Below are positions 6,606 to 11,621 of a DNA stretch of 11,621 nt, in pieces. The notes beneath the pieces were generated by a model. It saw nothing but the letters and a program-made list of their open reading frames with translations, did no database searches and was not told where the DNA came from. Numbering within the stretch: the stretch's first letter is position 1; each line of letters begins with the position of its first letter. This stretch comes from an uncultured Ruminococcus sp. (GTDB lineage: Bacteria > Bacillota > Clostridia > Oscillospirales > Ruminococcaceae): the NCBI GenBank assembly GCA_937894495.1, contig CALCRR010000019.1, positions 1-11,621 on the forward strand, written 5' to 3'. Made by a program: the position numbers and the translations under genes.

Positions 6606-6619
6606 TGATAACGTTATCA
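6606..6619. promoter_or_regulatory. Palindromic operator-like site 2
   Basis: Perfect 14-bp palindrome TGATAACGTTATCA, the best of the three sites, with its centre 86 bp from site 1 and 104 bp from site 3. With flanks it forms a 16-bp inverted repeat with site 1 (GCATGATAACGTTATC versus GATAACGTTATCATGC). Confidence 0.65.
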
Positions 6620-6709
6620 TGCGTTTGGCTGTTTTAATTTTTAATTAATTATTATTTCACGAAAAGCAAGGGGTTTTTATCACGGGAATGCGGTGGTTTT
6701 CAGGGTGCG

Positions 6710-6723
6710 TGATAACGTTGTCA
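6710..6723. promoter_or_regulatory. Palindromic operator-like site 3
   Basis: TGATAACGTTGTCA, one substitution from site 2, with symmetry extended by G6709 and C6724. It ends 10 bp before the -35 box of the mccB promoter, so a bound protein would sit immediately upstream of RNA polymerase. Confidence 0.6.
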
Positions 6724-6733
6724 CACTTTGGCG

Positions 6734-6762
6734 TTGACGGTAAAGTAAATTTAGGTTAAAAT
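6734..6762 (+). promoter_or_regulatory. Sigma-A promoter of the mccBA-nif-like operon
   Basis: TTGACG (6734-6739), 17-bp spacer, TAAAAT (6757-6762). The start is expected near 6769, leaving a leader of about 60 nt. That is too short for an S-box or T-box, so control is probably through the palindromes upstream. Confidence 0.8.
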
Positions 6763-6828
6763 TATAAGCACAAAGAAAAATACTACCAAACGACTAGGAT
6801 TAATAGAATATCGAAAGGAATGACGGAT

Positions 6829-7998
6829 ATGAGCCACAGCAGGGACTACAATAATATAGAGACCGCCCTTATACACGGCGGTATTTCGATAGACGAGAGA
6901 ACGGGCGCTGTGAATGTGCCTATCTACCAGACCTCGACCTACAAGCAGGACGGTCTGGGCAAGATGAGGGGCTATGAGTACACCAGAACGGGCAACCCCA
7001 CCAGAGAAGCCCTTGAAGCCCTTATCGCCGAGCTGGAGGGGGGATATGCAGGCTTTGCCTTTGCCTCTGGTCTGGCTGCCGAGACTGCGGTGCTGAGCCT
7101 TTTGAAAAGCGGCGACAGGGTGCTGATATCCTCAAACGTATACGGCGGAACATTCAGGCTTTTAAACCAGGTGTTCGACCACTTCGGCATAAACTACACA
7201 ATATCCGAGACCGACGACCCCGAGAGCTTTGAGAAGGATATCACCGAGGACGTAAAGGCGGTGCTGATAGAAAGCCCCGCAAACCCCCTCATGACCGTTA
7301 CCGACATAAGGGCGGTGGCTGAGATAGCCCACAGGCACTCTCTTTTGGTGATAGTCGATAACACCTTTATGACCCCCTACCTGCAAAGACCGCTGGAGCT
7401 GGGAGCTGATATCGTTATCCACAGTGCCACCAAATATCTGGGGGGTCACAGCGATGTGGTATCGGGGCTTGCAGTGGTAAAGACCAAGGAGCTGGCTGAG
7501 AAGATAGCCTTTATACAAAACTCCACAGGCGGCGTGCTCTCACCCTTTGAGTCGTTTCTGCTCATAAGGGGCATTAAGACCCTGGGGGTAAGGCTTGACA
7601 GGCACGTTGAGAACGCCAAGGCTGCCGTTAAATTCCTTACAGAGCACAAGGCTGTGAAGAACGTTTACTACCCCGGTATCGAGGGCAGCAAGGGCTATGA
7701 GGTCAACAAAAGACAGGCTAAAAACGGCGGCGTTATGATATCCTTTGAGCTTAAAGACGGCTATGATATCAGCGTTTTCTTTGAAAGCTTAAAGCTTATC
7801 ACTCTGGCAGAAAGTCTGGGCGGCGTGGAGTCGCTCATATGTCACCCTTCCAGCATGACTCATGCATCTATCCCCGAGGACATACGCAAAAAGGTGGGCA
7901 TAACAGACGGTCTGATAAGGCTCTCCATCGGTATCGAGAATATCGACGACATACTTGCAGATTTGAAACAGGCTATTGAAAAGAGCGAGGTAAAATAA
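6829..7998 (+). CDS. mccB: Cystathionine gamma-lyase/gamma-synthase family PLP enzyme (MccB-like)
   Basis: Cytosolic PLP enzyme of the Cys/Met metabolism family. In reverse transsulfuration it would split cystathionine into cysteine, 2-oxobutyrate and ammonia. From ATG 6829 the protein has 389 aa, normal for MetB/MccB and shorter than O-acetylhomoserine sulfhydrylases of about 430. Seen in sequence: YTRTGNPTR (51-59) with phosphate-contacting Tyr and Arg, FASGLAAE (78-85), VDNTF (176-180) with the pyridine-binding Asp177, and SATKYLGGHSD (199-209) with the PLP lysine K202. I prefer ATG 6829 because AAAGGA (6814-6819) is 9 nt upstream; ATG 6820 abuts that site. The mccA-like gene begins 1 nt after its stop. 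Gamma-synthase or gamma-lyase cannot be fixed by eye; the partner gene favours lyase. Confidence 0.85.
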   Translation: MSHSRDYNNIETALIHGGISIDERTGAVNVPIYQTSTYKQDGLGKMRGYEYTRTGNPTREALEALIAELEGGYAGFAFASGLAAETAVLSLLKSGDRVLISSNVYGGTFRLLNQVFDHFGINYTISETDDPESFEKDITEDVKAVLIESPANPLMTVTDIRAVAEIAHRHSLLVIVDNTFMTPYLQRPLELGADIVIHSATKYLGGHSDVVSGLAVVKTKELAEKIAFIQNSTGGVLSPFESFLLIRGIKTLGVRLDRHVENAKAAVKFLTEHKAVKNVYYPGIEGSKGYEVNKRQAKNGGVMISFELKDGYDISVFFESLKLITLAESLGGVESLICHPSSMTHASIPEDIRKKVGITDGLIRLSIGIENIDDILADLKQAIEKSEVK

Positions 7999-7999
7999 A

Positions 8000-8908
8000 A
8001 TGAGATACTATGACTCAATGCAGGACCTGATAGGGCACACGCCGCTGGTCAGGCTGCACAATATGGGGGTCTCCCCCGACGTACATATTTTTGCAAAGCT
8101 GGAATTATACAATCCCTCGGGCAGCGTAAAGGACCGCACAGGTCTTTATATGCTGAGAGCTGCCGAAAGAGAGGGAGTTTTAAAAGAGGGCGGCACTATA
8201 ATTGACGCCACCGCAGGAAACACGGGGCTGGGAATTGCATTCACAGCACTTGGAAAAGGCTATAGGGTGATCTTCACAGTTCCCACTAAGTTTTCTGCCG
8301 AAAAGCAGGCGCTTATGAGGGCGCTGGGTGCTGAGATAATAAATACCCCCCGTGAGGAGGGTATGCTGGGGGCTGTTAAAAAGGCTGAAGAGCTGAGAGC
8401 GCAGATACCCGACTCGGTATCGCTGGAGCAGTTTAAAAACATGAACAACCCCCTTGCCCACTATGAGACCACAGGCAGAGAGATCTATGAGGACCTTGAC
8501 GGCAATATAGATTATCTTGTGGCAGGGGCAGGCAGCGGCGGCACCTTTTCGGGGATAGTAAGATATCTTAAAGAGCAGGATAAGTCCATCTTCGGCGTTC
8601 TTGCAGACCCCGACGGCTCCACCATAGGCGGCGGCGAGCACCATGACTATAACATAGAGGGTATCGGCAACGATTTTATCGCCGATACTATGGACATAAA
8701 TTTAGTCGACGAGGTAATAAAGGTAAACGATGACGAGGCTTTTACAGCCGCCAGAGAGCTGGCAAGAAAAGAGGGCATAATAGCAGGTTCATCATCGGGA
8801 GCGGCAGTGGCTGCGGCACTTAAAATAGCGAGCCGCATAGATAAGGGAAATATAGTAGCAGTGCTGCCCGACAGGGGAGACAGATATTTCAGCACAGGGC
8901 TGTTCTGA
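8000..8908 (+). CDS. mccA: MccA-like cystathionine beta-synthase / cysteine synthase
   Basis: PLP enzyme of the OASS/CBS family that joins an activated serine with homocysteine (or sulfide). It has 302 aa. Visible are the PLP lysine K44 in NPSGSVKDR, the substrate loop TAGNTG (71-76), the phosphate-binding GAGSGGT (176-182) and the late GSSSGAA (263-269). Stretches such as LIGHTP, FAKLELYNPSGSVKDR, FSAEKQALMRALGA and the GSSSGAAV end look closer to Bacillus MccA (YrhA) than to CysK, and the pairing with an mccB-like gene fits the mccAB reverse transsulfuration pair. No CBS regulatory or heme domain is present. GAGG (7987-7990) lies 9 nt upstream of ATG, inside the end of mccB. Plain O-acetylserine sulfhydrylase activity is the alternative. 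Confidence 0.85.
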   Translation: MRYYDSMQDLIGHTPLVRLHNMGVSPDVHIFAKLELYNPSGSVKDRTGLYMLRAAEREGVLKEGGTIIDATAGNTGLGIAFTALGKGYRVIFTVPTKFSAEKQALMRALGAEIINTPREEGMLGAVKKAEELRAQIPDSVSLEQFKNMNNPLAHYETTGREIYEDLDGNIDYLVAGAGSGGTFSGIVRYLKEQDKSIFGVLADPDGSTIGGGEHHDYNIEGIGNDFIADTMDINLVDEVIKVNDDEAFTAARELARKEGIIAGSSSGAAVAAALKIASRIDKGNIVAVLPDRGDRYFSTGLF

Positions 8909-8922
8909 AAAAGTCTGCTGCT

Positions 8923-8957
8923 TCTTACCTCTTACCTCTTACATCTTACATCTAAAG
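8923..8957 (+). repeat. Heptamer array TCTTACM, locus 3
   Basis: Four exact tandem 7-mers TCTTACC, TCTTACC, TCTTACA and TCTTACA (8923-8950), followed by TCTAAAG merging into the GGGAG (8957-8961) ribosome binding site of the NifX-like gene. It fills most of the 60-nt gap after mccA. Confidence 0.85.
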
Positions 8958-8968
8958 GGAGTATCAAA

Positions 8969-9340
8969 ATGATCTACCGCATAGCTTTTGCCAGCAGTGA
9001 CGGCAGGGTGATCGACCGCCACTTCGGGCACGCTGATAAGTTTTACATATATGATATAGATACCCAAAACGGCAGCTATGCCTTTGAAAAGGAGACTTAT
9101 GTGACTCCCCCGTGTAACGGCGGCGAGCACGAGGACTTTTCATTTGAAGCGGTGCTTGACAGGCTGGGAGATGTGCAGGCTGTGATAGTCAAGCGCATTG
9201 GCGCAGGGGCTTCGATATTTTTGGAGCAGAGAGGTATAGCGGTGTATCAGGCGCCCTTTGGGGTAGAGGATATACTTGAAAAGATAGTTACAGACAAGAC
9301 CTGGGAGGAAGATCAATGGCAATTTCATACAAGGAGCTGA
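8969..9340 (+). CDS. NifX/NifB-C-domain family cofactor-binding protein
   Basis: Small 123-aa protein of the dinitrogenase iron-molybdenum cofactor family (NifX, NafY, VnfX and the C-terminal domain of many NifB proteins). Such proteins bind and pass on NifB-co or finished cofactor. The characteristic opening is seen, YRIAFASSDGRVIDRHFGHA (3-22), with His18 and His21 near the site where family members hold the metal cluster, then FYIYDI (25-30), a TPPCNGGEH segment (46-54) and the AVIVKRIGAGA (71-81) strand-helix region. ATG 8969 has AAAGGGAG 7 nt upstream. Its last 25 nt overlap nifB, so the two are translationally coupled and probably act as one NifB-NifX unit that is fused in other organisms. 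The exact member cannot be chosen. Confidence 0.85.
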   Translation: MIYRIAFASSDGRVIDRHFGHADKFYIYDIDTQNGSYAFEKETYVTPPCNGGEHEDFSFEAVLDRLGDVQAVIVKRIGAGASIFLEQRGIAVYQAPFGVEDILEKIVTDKTWEEDQWQFHTRS

Positions 9341-10191
9341 CCTACAGACACCCCTGCTTCGCACAGGGTCACAAGGCTCAGACAGGCAGGATACATCTCC
9401 CCACCAGCCCGAGCTGCAATATCGAGTGCAAATTCTGTGACAGGAAGATCAACGATTATGAGCAGCGCCCGGGCGTTGCCTCCACCGTGATAACTCCGCT
9501 GGAGGCGCTGGACGTTATCGAGCGCTCATTAAAGCTCTGCCCCGATATCACCGTGGCAGGCATTGCAGGACCGGGAGATACCCTTGCAAGCGATTATGCG
9601 CTGGAGACCTTCAGGCTGGTAAAGGAAAAATACCCACAGCTGGTAAAGTGCATGAGCACCAACGGTCTGCTGCTGGCTGAGAGAGCGCAGGAGATAATTG
9701 ATGTGGGTATCGACTCGCTGACCGTGACGGTCAACGCAGTTGACCCCGAGATAGAAGCACAGCTCAACAACGGCATTGTGTGGCACAAAAAATATTATAA
9801 GGGAGTTGAAGCTGCAAAGATACTTATCGAGCAGCAGCTGAAGGGCATAAAGCTTGTGAGCGACGGCGGCATTACGGTGAAGATAAACACCGTGCTCGTC
9901 CCCGGTATAAACGATAAGCACATCGGCAAGATAGCCGAGACGGTAGCCGAGGCAGGGGCGTCTATCTACAACATAATACCCCTGATACCCCAGCACCAGC
10001 TAAAGGACTGCCCTGCCCCCACCTGCAACCAGATATTTGAAGCCCACAGGGCGGCAGAGCCTTATCTTGATATATTCACCCACTGCCAGCGGTGCAGAGC
10101 TGACGCCATAGGCATACCCGGCGAAAAGGACTACGGCGACCGGATATATCTGAGAAGGATATCGAGAAGAGACACCTTCTCACACGGATAA
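9316..10191 (+). CDS. nifB: NifB, radical SAM NifB-co synthase
   Basis: Radical SAM enzyme that fuses two [4Fe-4S] clusters with a carbide from SAM and a sulfur to give NifB-co, the 8Fe core of nitrogenase-type cofactors. The 291-aa protein has the SAM-cluster motif C34-X3-C38-X2-C41, an N-terminal HPCF (12-15) with Cys14 and a CQRCRADA motif (Cys257, Cys260), which supply ligands to the substrate clusters, plus GIAGPGDTLA (82-91) and STNG (114-117). It is the short NifB form without a fused C-terminal NifX domain; that domain is the preceding overlapping gene. GGAGG (9304-9308) is 7 nt before ATG. All key cysteines are present, so it should be active. Its presence implies a cofactor-bearing NifD-like enzyme, not a dark-operative chlorophyllide-type relative. 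Confidence 0.94.
   Translation: MAISYKELTYRHPCFAQGHKAQTGRIHLPTSPSCNIECKFCDRKINDYEQRPGVASTVITPLEALDVIERSLKLCPDITVAGIAGPGDTLASDYALETFRLVKEKYPQLVKCMSTNGLLLAERAQEIIDVGIDSLTVTVNAVDPEIEAQLNNGIVWHKKYYKGVEAAKILIEQQLKGIKLVSDGGITVKINTVLVPGINDKHIGKIAETVAEAGASIYNIIPLIPQHQLKDCPAPTCNQIFEAHRAAEPYLDIFTHCQRCRADAIGIPGEKDYGDRIYLRRISRRDTFSHG
10151..10182 (+). other. Stem-loop at the end of nifB
   Basis: Perfect 8-bp inverted repeat TGAGAAGG (10151-10158) and CCTTCTCA (10175-10182) with a 16-nt loop, over the last codons of nifB. No T-run follows. It could be an RNA processing or stability element separating nifB from nifH, or chance. Confidence 0.35.
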
Positions 10192-10251
10192 TATTTATTA
10201 ATAAGACAGGTGAGAATGAGGTAACTGCCGCAGAAGAGAAAAAACATCGGC

Positions 10252-10279
10252 TCTTACCTCTTACATCTTACATCTAAAA
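10252..10279 (+). repeat. Heptamer array TCTTACM, locus 4
   Basis: TCTTACC, TCTTACA and TCTTACA (10252-10272), then TCTAAAAC, leading into the nifH ribosome binding site GGAGGT (10281-10286). TTACCTC (10254-10260) is perfectly complementary to GAGGTAA (10282-10288), so this copy could mask the ribosome binding site. Confidence 0.8.
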
Positions 10280-10294
10280 CGGAGGTAATTGGAA

Positions 10295-11143
10295 ATGGCT
10301 AAGGAATTAAGACAGATAGCGATCTACGGAAAGGGCGGTATCGGTAAATCGACCACCACACAGAACCTTACCGCAGGACTTGTAGAAAGAGGAAACCACG
10401 TAATGGTAGTAGGCTGCGACCCCAAGGCAGACTCAACAAGACTGCTGCTGGGGGGACTCCACCAGAAAACGGTGCTTGATACCCTGAGAGACTCAGGCGA
10501 TGATATCGAGCTGGAGGCTATACTCAAAGAGGGCTTTATGGGCACCAAGTGCGTTGAGTCGGGCGGACCCGAGCCGGGCGTTGGCTGCGCAGGCAGAGGT
10601 ATCATAACCTCTATCGGTCTGCTGGAAAGACTGGGCGCTTATACTGAGGAGCTTGACTACGTGTTCTACGATGTGCTGGGCGACGTTGTGTGCGGCGGCT
10701 TTGCCATGCCCATCCGTGAAGGCAAGGCAAAAGAAATCTACATCGTCGCATCCGGCGAGATGATGGCGCTCTATGCGGCAAACAATATCTGCAAGGGCAT
10801 CGCAAAATATGCCGAGCGCGGCGACGTGCGCTTAGGCGGTATTATCTGCAACAGCCGCAACGTTGACAACGAACTGGAACTTTTGCGCGCGTTTACCAAA
10901 GAACTGAACACGCAGCTTATCCATTACGTGCCGCGCAACAATATCGTGCAGCAGGCAGAAATCCGCAAGAAGACCGTCATTGAATACGAGCCGACCCATG
11001 CGCAGGCAGATGAATACCGCACGCTCGCCAAAAAAATTGACGAGAACGAGATGTTCACCATTCCCACGCCGATGACCCAGGACCGGCTGGAAGCAATCTT
11101 GATTGAGCATGGCATGATGGACAGCGTTGAATATCACATCTAG
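10295..11143 (+). CDS. nifH: NifH-like nitrogenase reductase (Fe protein)
   Basis: Homodimeric ATP-dependent electron donor to a NifD/K-type partner. The 282-aa protein carries the P-loop GKGGIGKS (12-19), switch motif GCDPKADSTR (40-49), both [4Fe-4S] ligands, Cys98 in GVGCAGRG and Cys133 in DVVCGGFAMP, and Arg101, at the position of the ADP-ribosylated arginine. ATG 10295 has GGAGGT (10281-10286) 8 nt upstream; the in-frame TTG at 10289 is too close. Length and a C-terminal half with QQAEIRKKTVIEYEP fit the NifH/AnfH group and group IV relatives rather than BchL/ChlL. Codon use changes inside the gene: all six Arg codons through residue 112 are AGA, whereas all nine from residue 141 on are CGN, and the ATA, GTA and GGA codons present before vanish afterwards. 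Part of the gene may be foreign, or the contig chimeric. Confidence 0.93.
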   Translation: MAKELRQIAIYGKGGIGKSTTTQNLTAGLVERGNHVMVVGCDPKADSTRLLLGGLHQKTVLDTLRDSGDDIELEAILKEGFMGTKCVESGGPEPGVGCAGRGIITSIGLLERLGAYTEELDYVFYDVLGDVVCGGFAMPIREGKAKEIYIVASGEMMALYAANNICKGIAKYAERGDVRLGGIICNSRNVDNELELLRAFTKELNTQLIHYVPRNNIVQQAEIRKKTVIEYEPTHAQADEYRTLAKKIDENEMFTIPTPMTQDRLEAILIEHGMMDSVEYHI

Positions 11144-11165
11144 TACGCATTGCAGGAGGTACGCA

Positions 11166-11342
11166 ATGGCAGAAACAGTTGTGTTAAAAAAGCATGCAAA
11201 CTATCCGCAGGAATTTGACGTCCTTGCGGAGTACGTCAGACAGATTCAGTTTGGTTCCGTTACGCTCCAGATTGAAAACGGCAGAATCATTCAGATTGAC
11301 CGGAACGAAAAATTCCGCTTTGACAAGCAGAAAAAAGCGTAG
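11166..11342 (+). CDS. DUF2292 / YezD-like small protein
   Basis: A 58-aa cytosolic protein. The central stretch YVRQIQFGSVTLQIENGR followed by IIQIDRNEKFRF has the DUF2292 pattern of a short helix, GSV-strand, NGR turn and an IDR-E-K-R ending, seen in Bacillus YezD. The molecular function of the family is unknown; members are often found beside sulfur assimilation genes. The start is clear: AGGAGGT (11154-11160) lies 5 nt before ATG, 22 nt after the nifH stop. Its position between nifH and a nifD-like gene, in an operon beginning with mccBA, agrees with a sulfur-related role and could mean an accessory or regulatory subunit. That last point is inference. Confidence 0.75.
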   Translation: MAETVVLKKHANYPQEFDVLAEYVRQIQFGSVTLQIENGRIIQIDRNEKFRFDKQKKA

Positions 11343-11390
11343 CGCTCCAGACCGACCAGACAACTGGAAGTCAGAAAAACGTGGAATATA

Positions 11391-11401
11391 GCGGTAGCCG
11401 C
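11391..11401 (+). other. Short GC hairpin between DUF2292 gene and nifD-like gene
   Basis: GCGG (11391-11394) and CCGC (11398-11401) around a 3-nt loop. It is the first of two GC hairpins in the 142-nt gap; its arms are the same as those of the second. Confidence 0.3.
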
Positions 11402-11428
11402 CTTAGTCCTTCCCCTTTCTTGACTTTG

Positions 11429-11448
11429 GCGGTGAATCCGCTTTTTTT
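11429..11448 (+). terminator. Weak terminator-like hairpin before nifD-like gene
   Basis: GCGG (11429-11432), loop TGAAT, CCGC (11438-11441), then seven T (11442-11448). The stem is only 4 bp plus a possible G-T pair, so it would at most be a partial terminator or attenuator that adjusts nifH:nifD transcript ratio. Confidence 0.4.
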
Positions 11449-11484
11449 CAGAAAATGAAAGAAAGGTCGGTAAGGAGGTACAGA

Positions 11485-11621
11485 ATGGCATTCAATTTTA
11501 AAACGGCAAACGTGGGCGTGCGCGAGTCGCGGCTTGGTTCGGTGACGGGCTTTGTGGGCGACTTGGAAACGCTCGTCTACCGCTCGGAGTGCGGTTCGCT
11601 CAAAAACCGCGAGCGGTGCTT
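11485..11621 (+). CDS. NifD-like nitrogenase component 1 subunit, N-terminal fragment
   Basis: Incomplete: 45 codons to the window edge, beginning MAFNFKTANVGVRESRLGSV. AAGGAGGT (11472-11479) is 5 nt upstream of ATG, a strong site. The stretch RESRLGSVTGFVGDLETL followed by SGSLKNRERC-like residues (here CGSLKNRERC, 36-45) is like the start of nitrogenase component 1-type oxidoreductases of the nitrogenase-like (group IV) type, which continue with a Cys-containing P-cluster-like motif. It is unlike Mo-nitrogenase NifD, whose N-terminal extension is different. The position after nifB and nifH supports a catalytic alpha subunit, with a beta subunit probably following. Codon use (all five Arg codons CGC or CGG, many GTG and TCG) matches the second half of nifH, not the resident genes. 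Family assignment rests on few residues. Confidence 0.65.
   Translation, partial: MAFNFKTANVGVRESRLGSVTGFVGDLETLVYRSECGSLKNRERC

Noticed and set aside
6763..6828. S-box, T-box or cysteine/methionine riboswitch before mccB
   Set aside because: The leader after the predicted start is about 60 nt and shows no terminator or conserved riboswitch core.
8923..8957. CRISPR-like array
   Set aside because: The units are 7 nt in direct tandem with no spacers, and no cas genes are present.
10289..10294. TTG start two codons before the nifH ATG
   Set aside because: Only about 3 nt from the Shine-Dalgarno, while ATG 10295 has ideal spacing and the standard NifH N-terminus.
10295..11143. NifH-like protein as BchL/ChlL or CfbC
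   Set aside because: nifB and a NifX-like gene are in the same operon, which chlorophyllide or F430 reductase systems do not need.
6829..11621. Ordinary N2-fixation cluster
   Set aside because: Not fully excluded, but no nifE, nifN, nifV or glnB-type genes are seen, the NifD-like N-terminus is different, and the neighbours are sulfur genes.

Overview
The window looks like a chromosomal piece of an anaerobic Gram-positive Clostridia bacterium, most like Ruminococcus or a relative in Oscillospiraceae. The grounds are strong Shine-Dalgarno sites, sigma-A-type promoters, GC near 50 percent, lipoproteins with an acidic Ser/Glu linker, and many dispersed intergenic repeats. The genus is an inference. 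Every gene I accept is on the + strand.

Layout: (1) 1-155, the first copy of a palindromic intergenic repeat (family A, inverted). (2) 174-4427, a polyamine ABC transporter operon potA-potB-potC-potD with a near-perfect promoter. It is interrupted between potB and potC by a repeat cassette (A + B + heptamer array). (3) 4470-4964, a GtrA-family membrane protein. (4) 5113-6221, a separately promoted acidic lipoprotein of unknown function with a strong terminator. (5) 6158-6819, a 660-bp gene-free stretch holding the terminator, more copies of repeats A, B and the heptamer array, three TGATAACGTTATCA-type palindromes and a promoter. (6) 6829 to the window end, a sulfur and nitrogenase-like operon: mccB-like cystathionine gamma-lyase/synthase, mccA-like cystathionine beta-synthase/cysteine synthase, a NifX-domain protein, NifB, NifH, a DUF2292 (YezD-like) small protein, and the first 45 codons of a NifD-like catalytic subunit.

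The last region is the most interesting. NifB makes the iron-sulfur-carbide precursor (NifB-co), NifX-type proteins carry it, NifH is the ATP-driven reductase, and the truncated last gene is the probable catalytic subunit. Its N-terminus is unlike that of Mo-nitrogenase NifD. The link with transsulfuration enzymes and DUF2292 suggests a nitrogenase-like reductase used to obtain sulfur, of the methylthio-alkane reductase (MarBHDK) kind, rather than N2 fixation. This is inference, because the rest of the catalytic genes lies beyond the window.

One caution: codon use changes abruptly in the middle of nifH, near the universally conserved second cysteine-ligand region. The right end (about 10,640 onward) may have come from another lineage by recombination, or the contig may be chimeric there. 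The gene order across that point should be verified.
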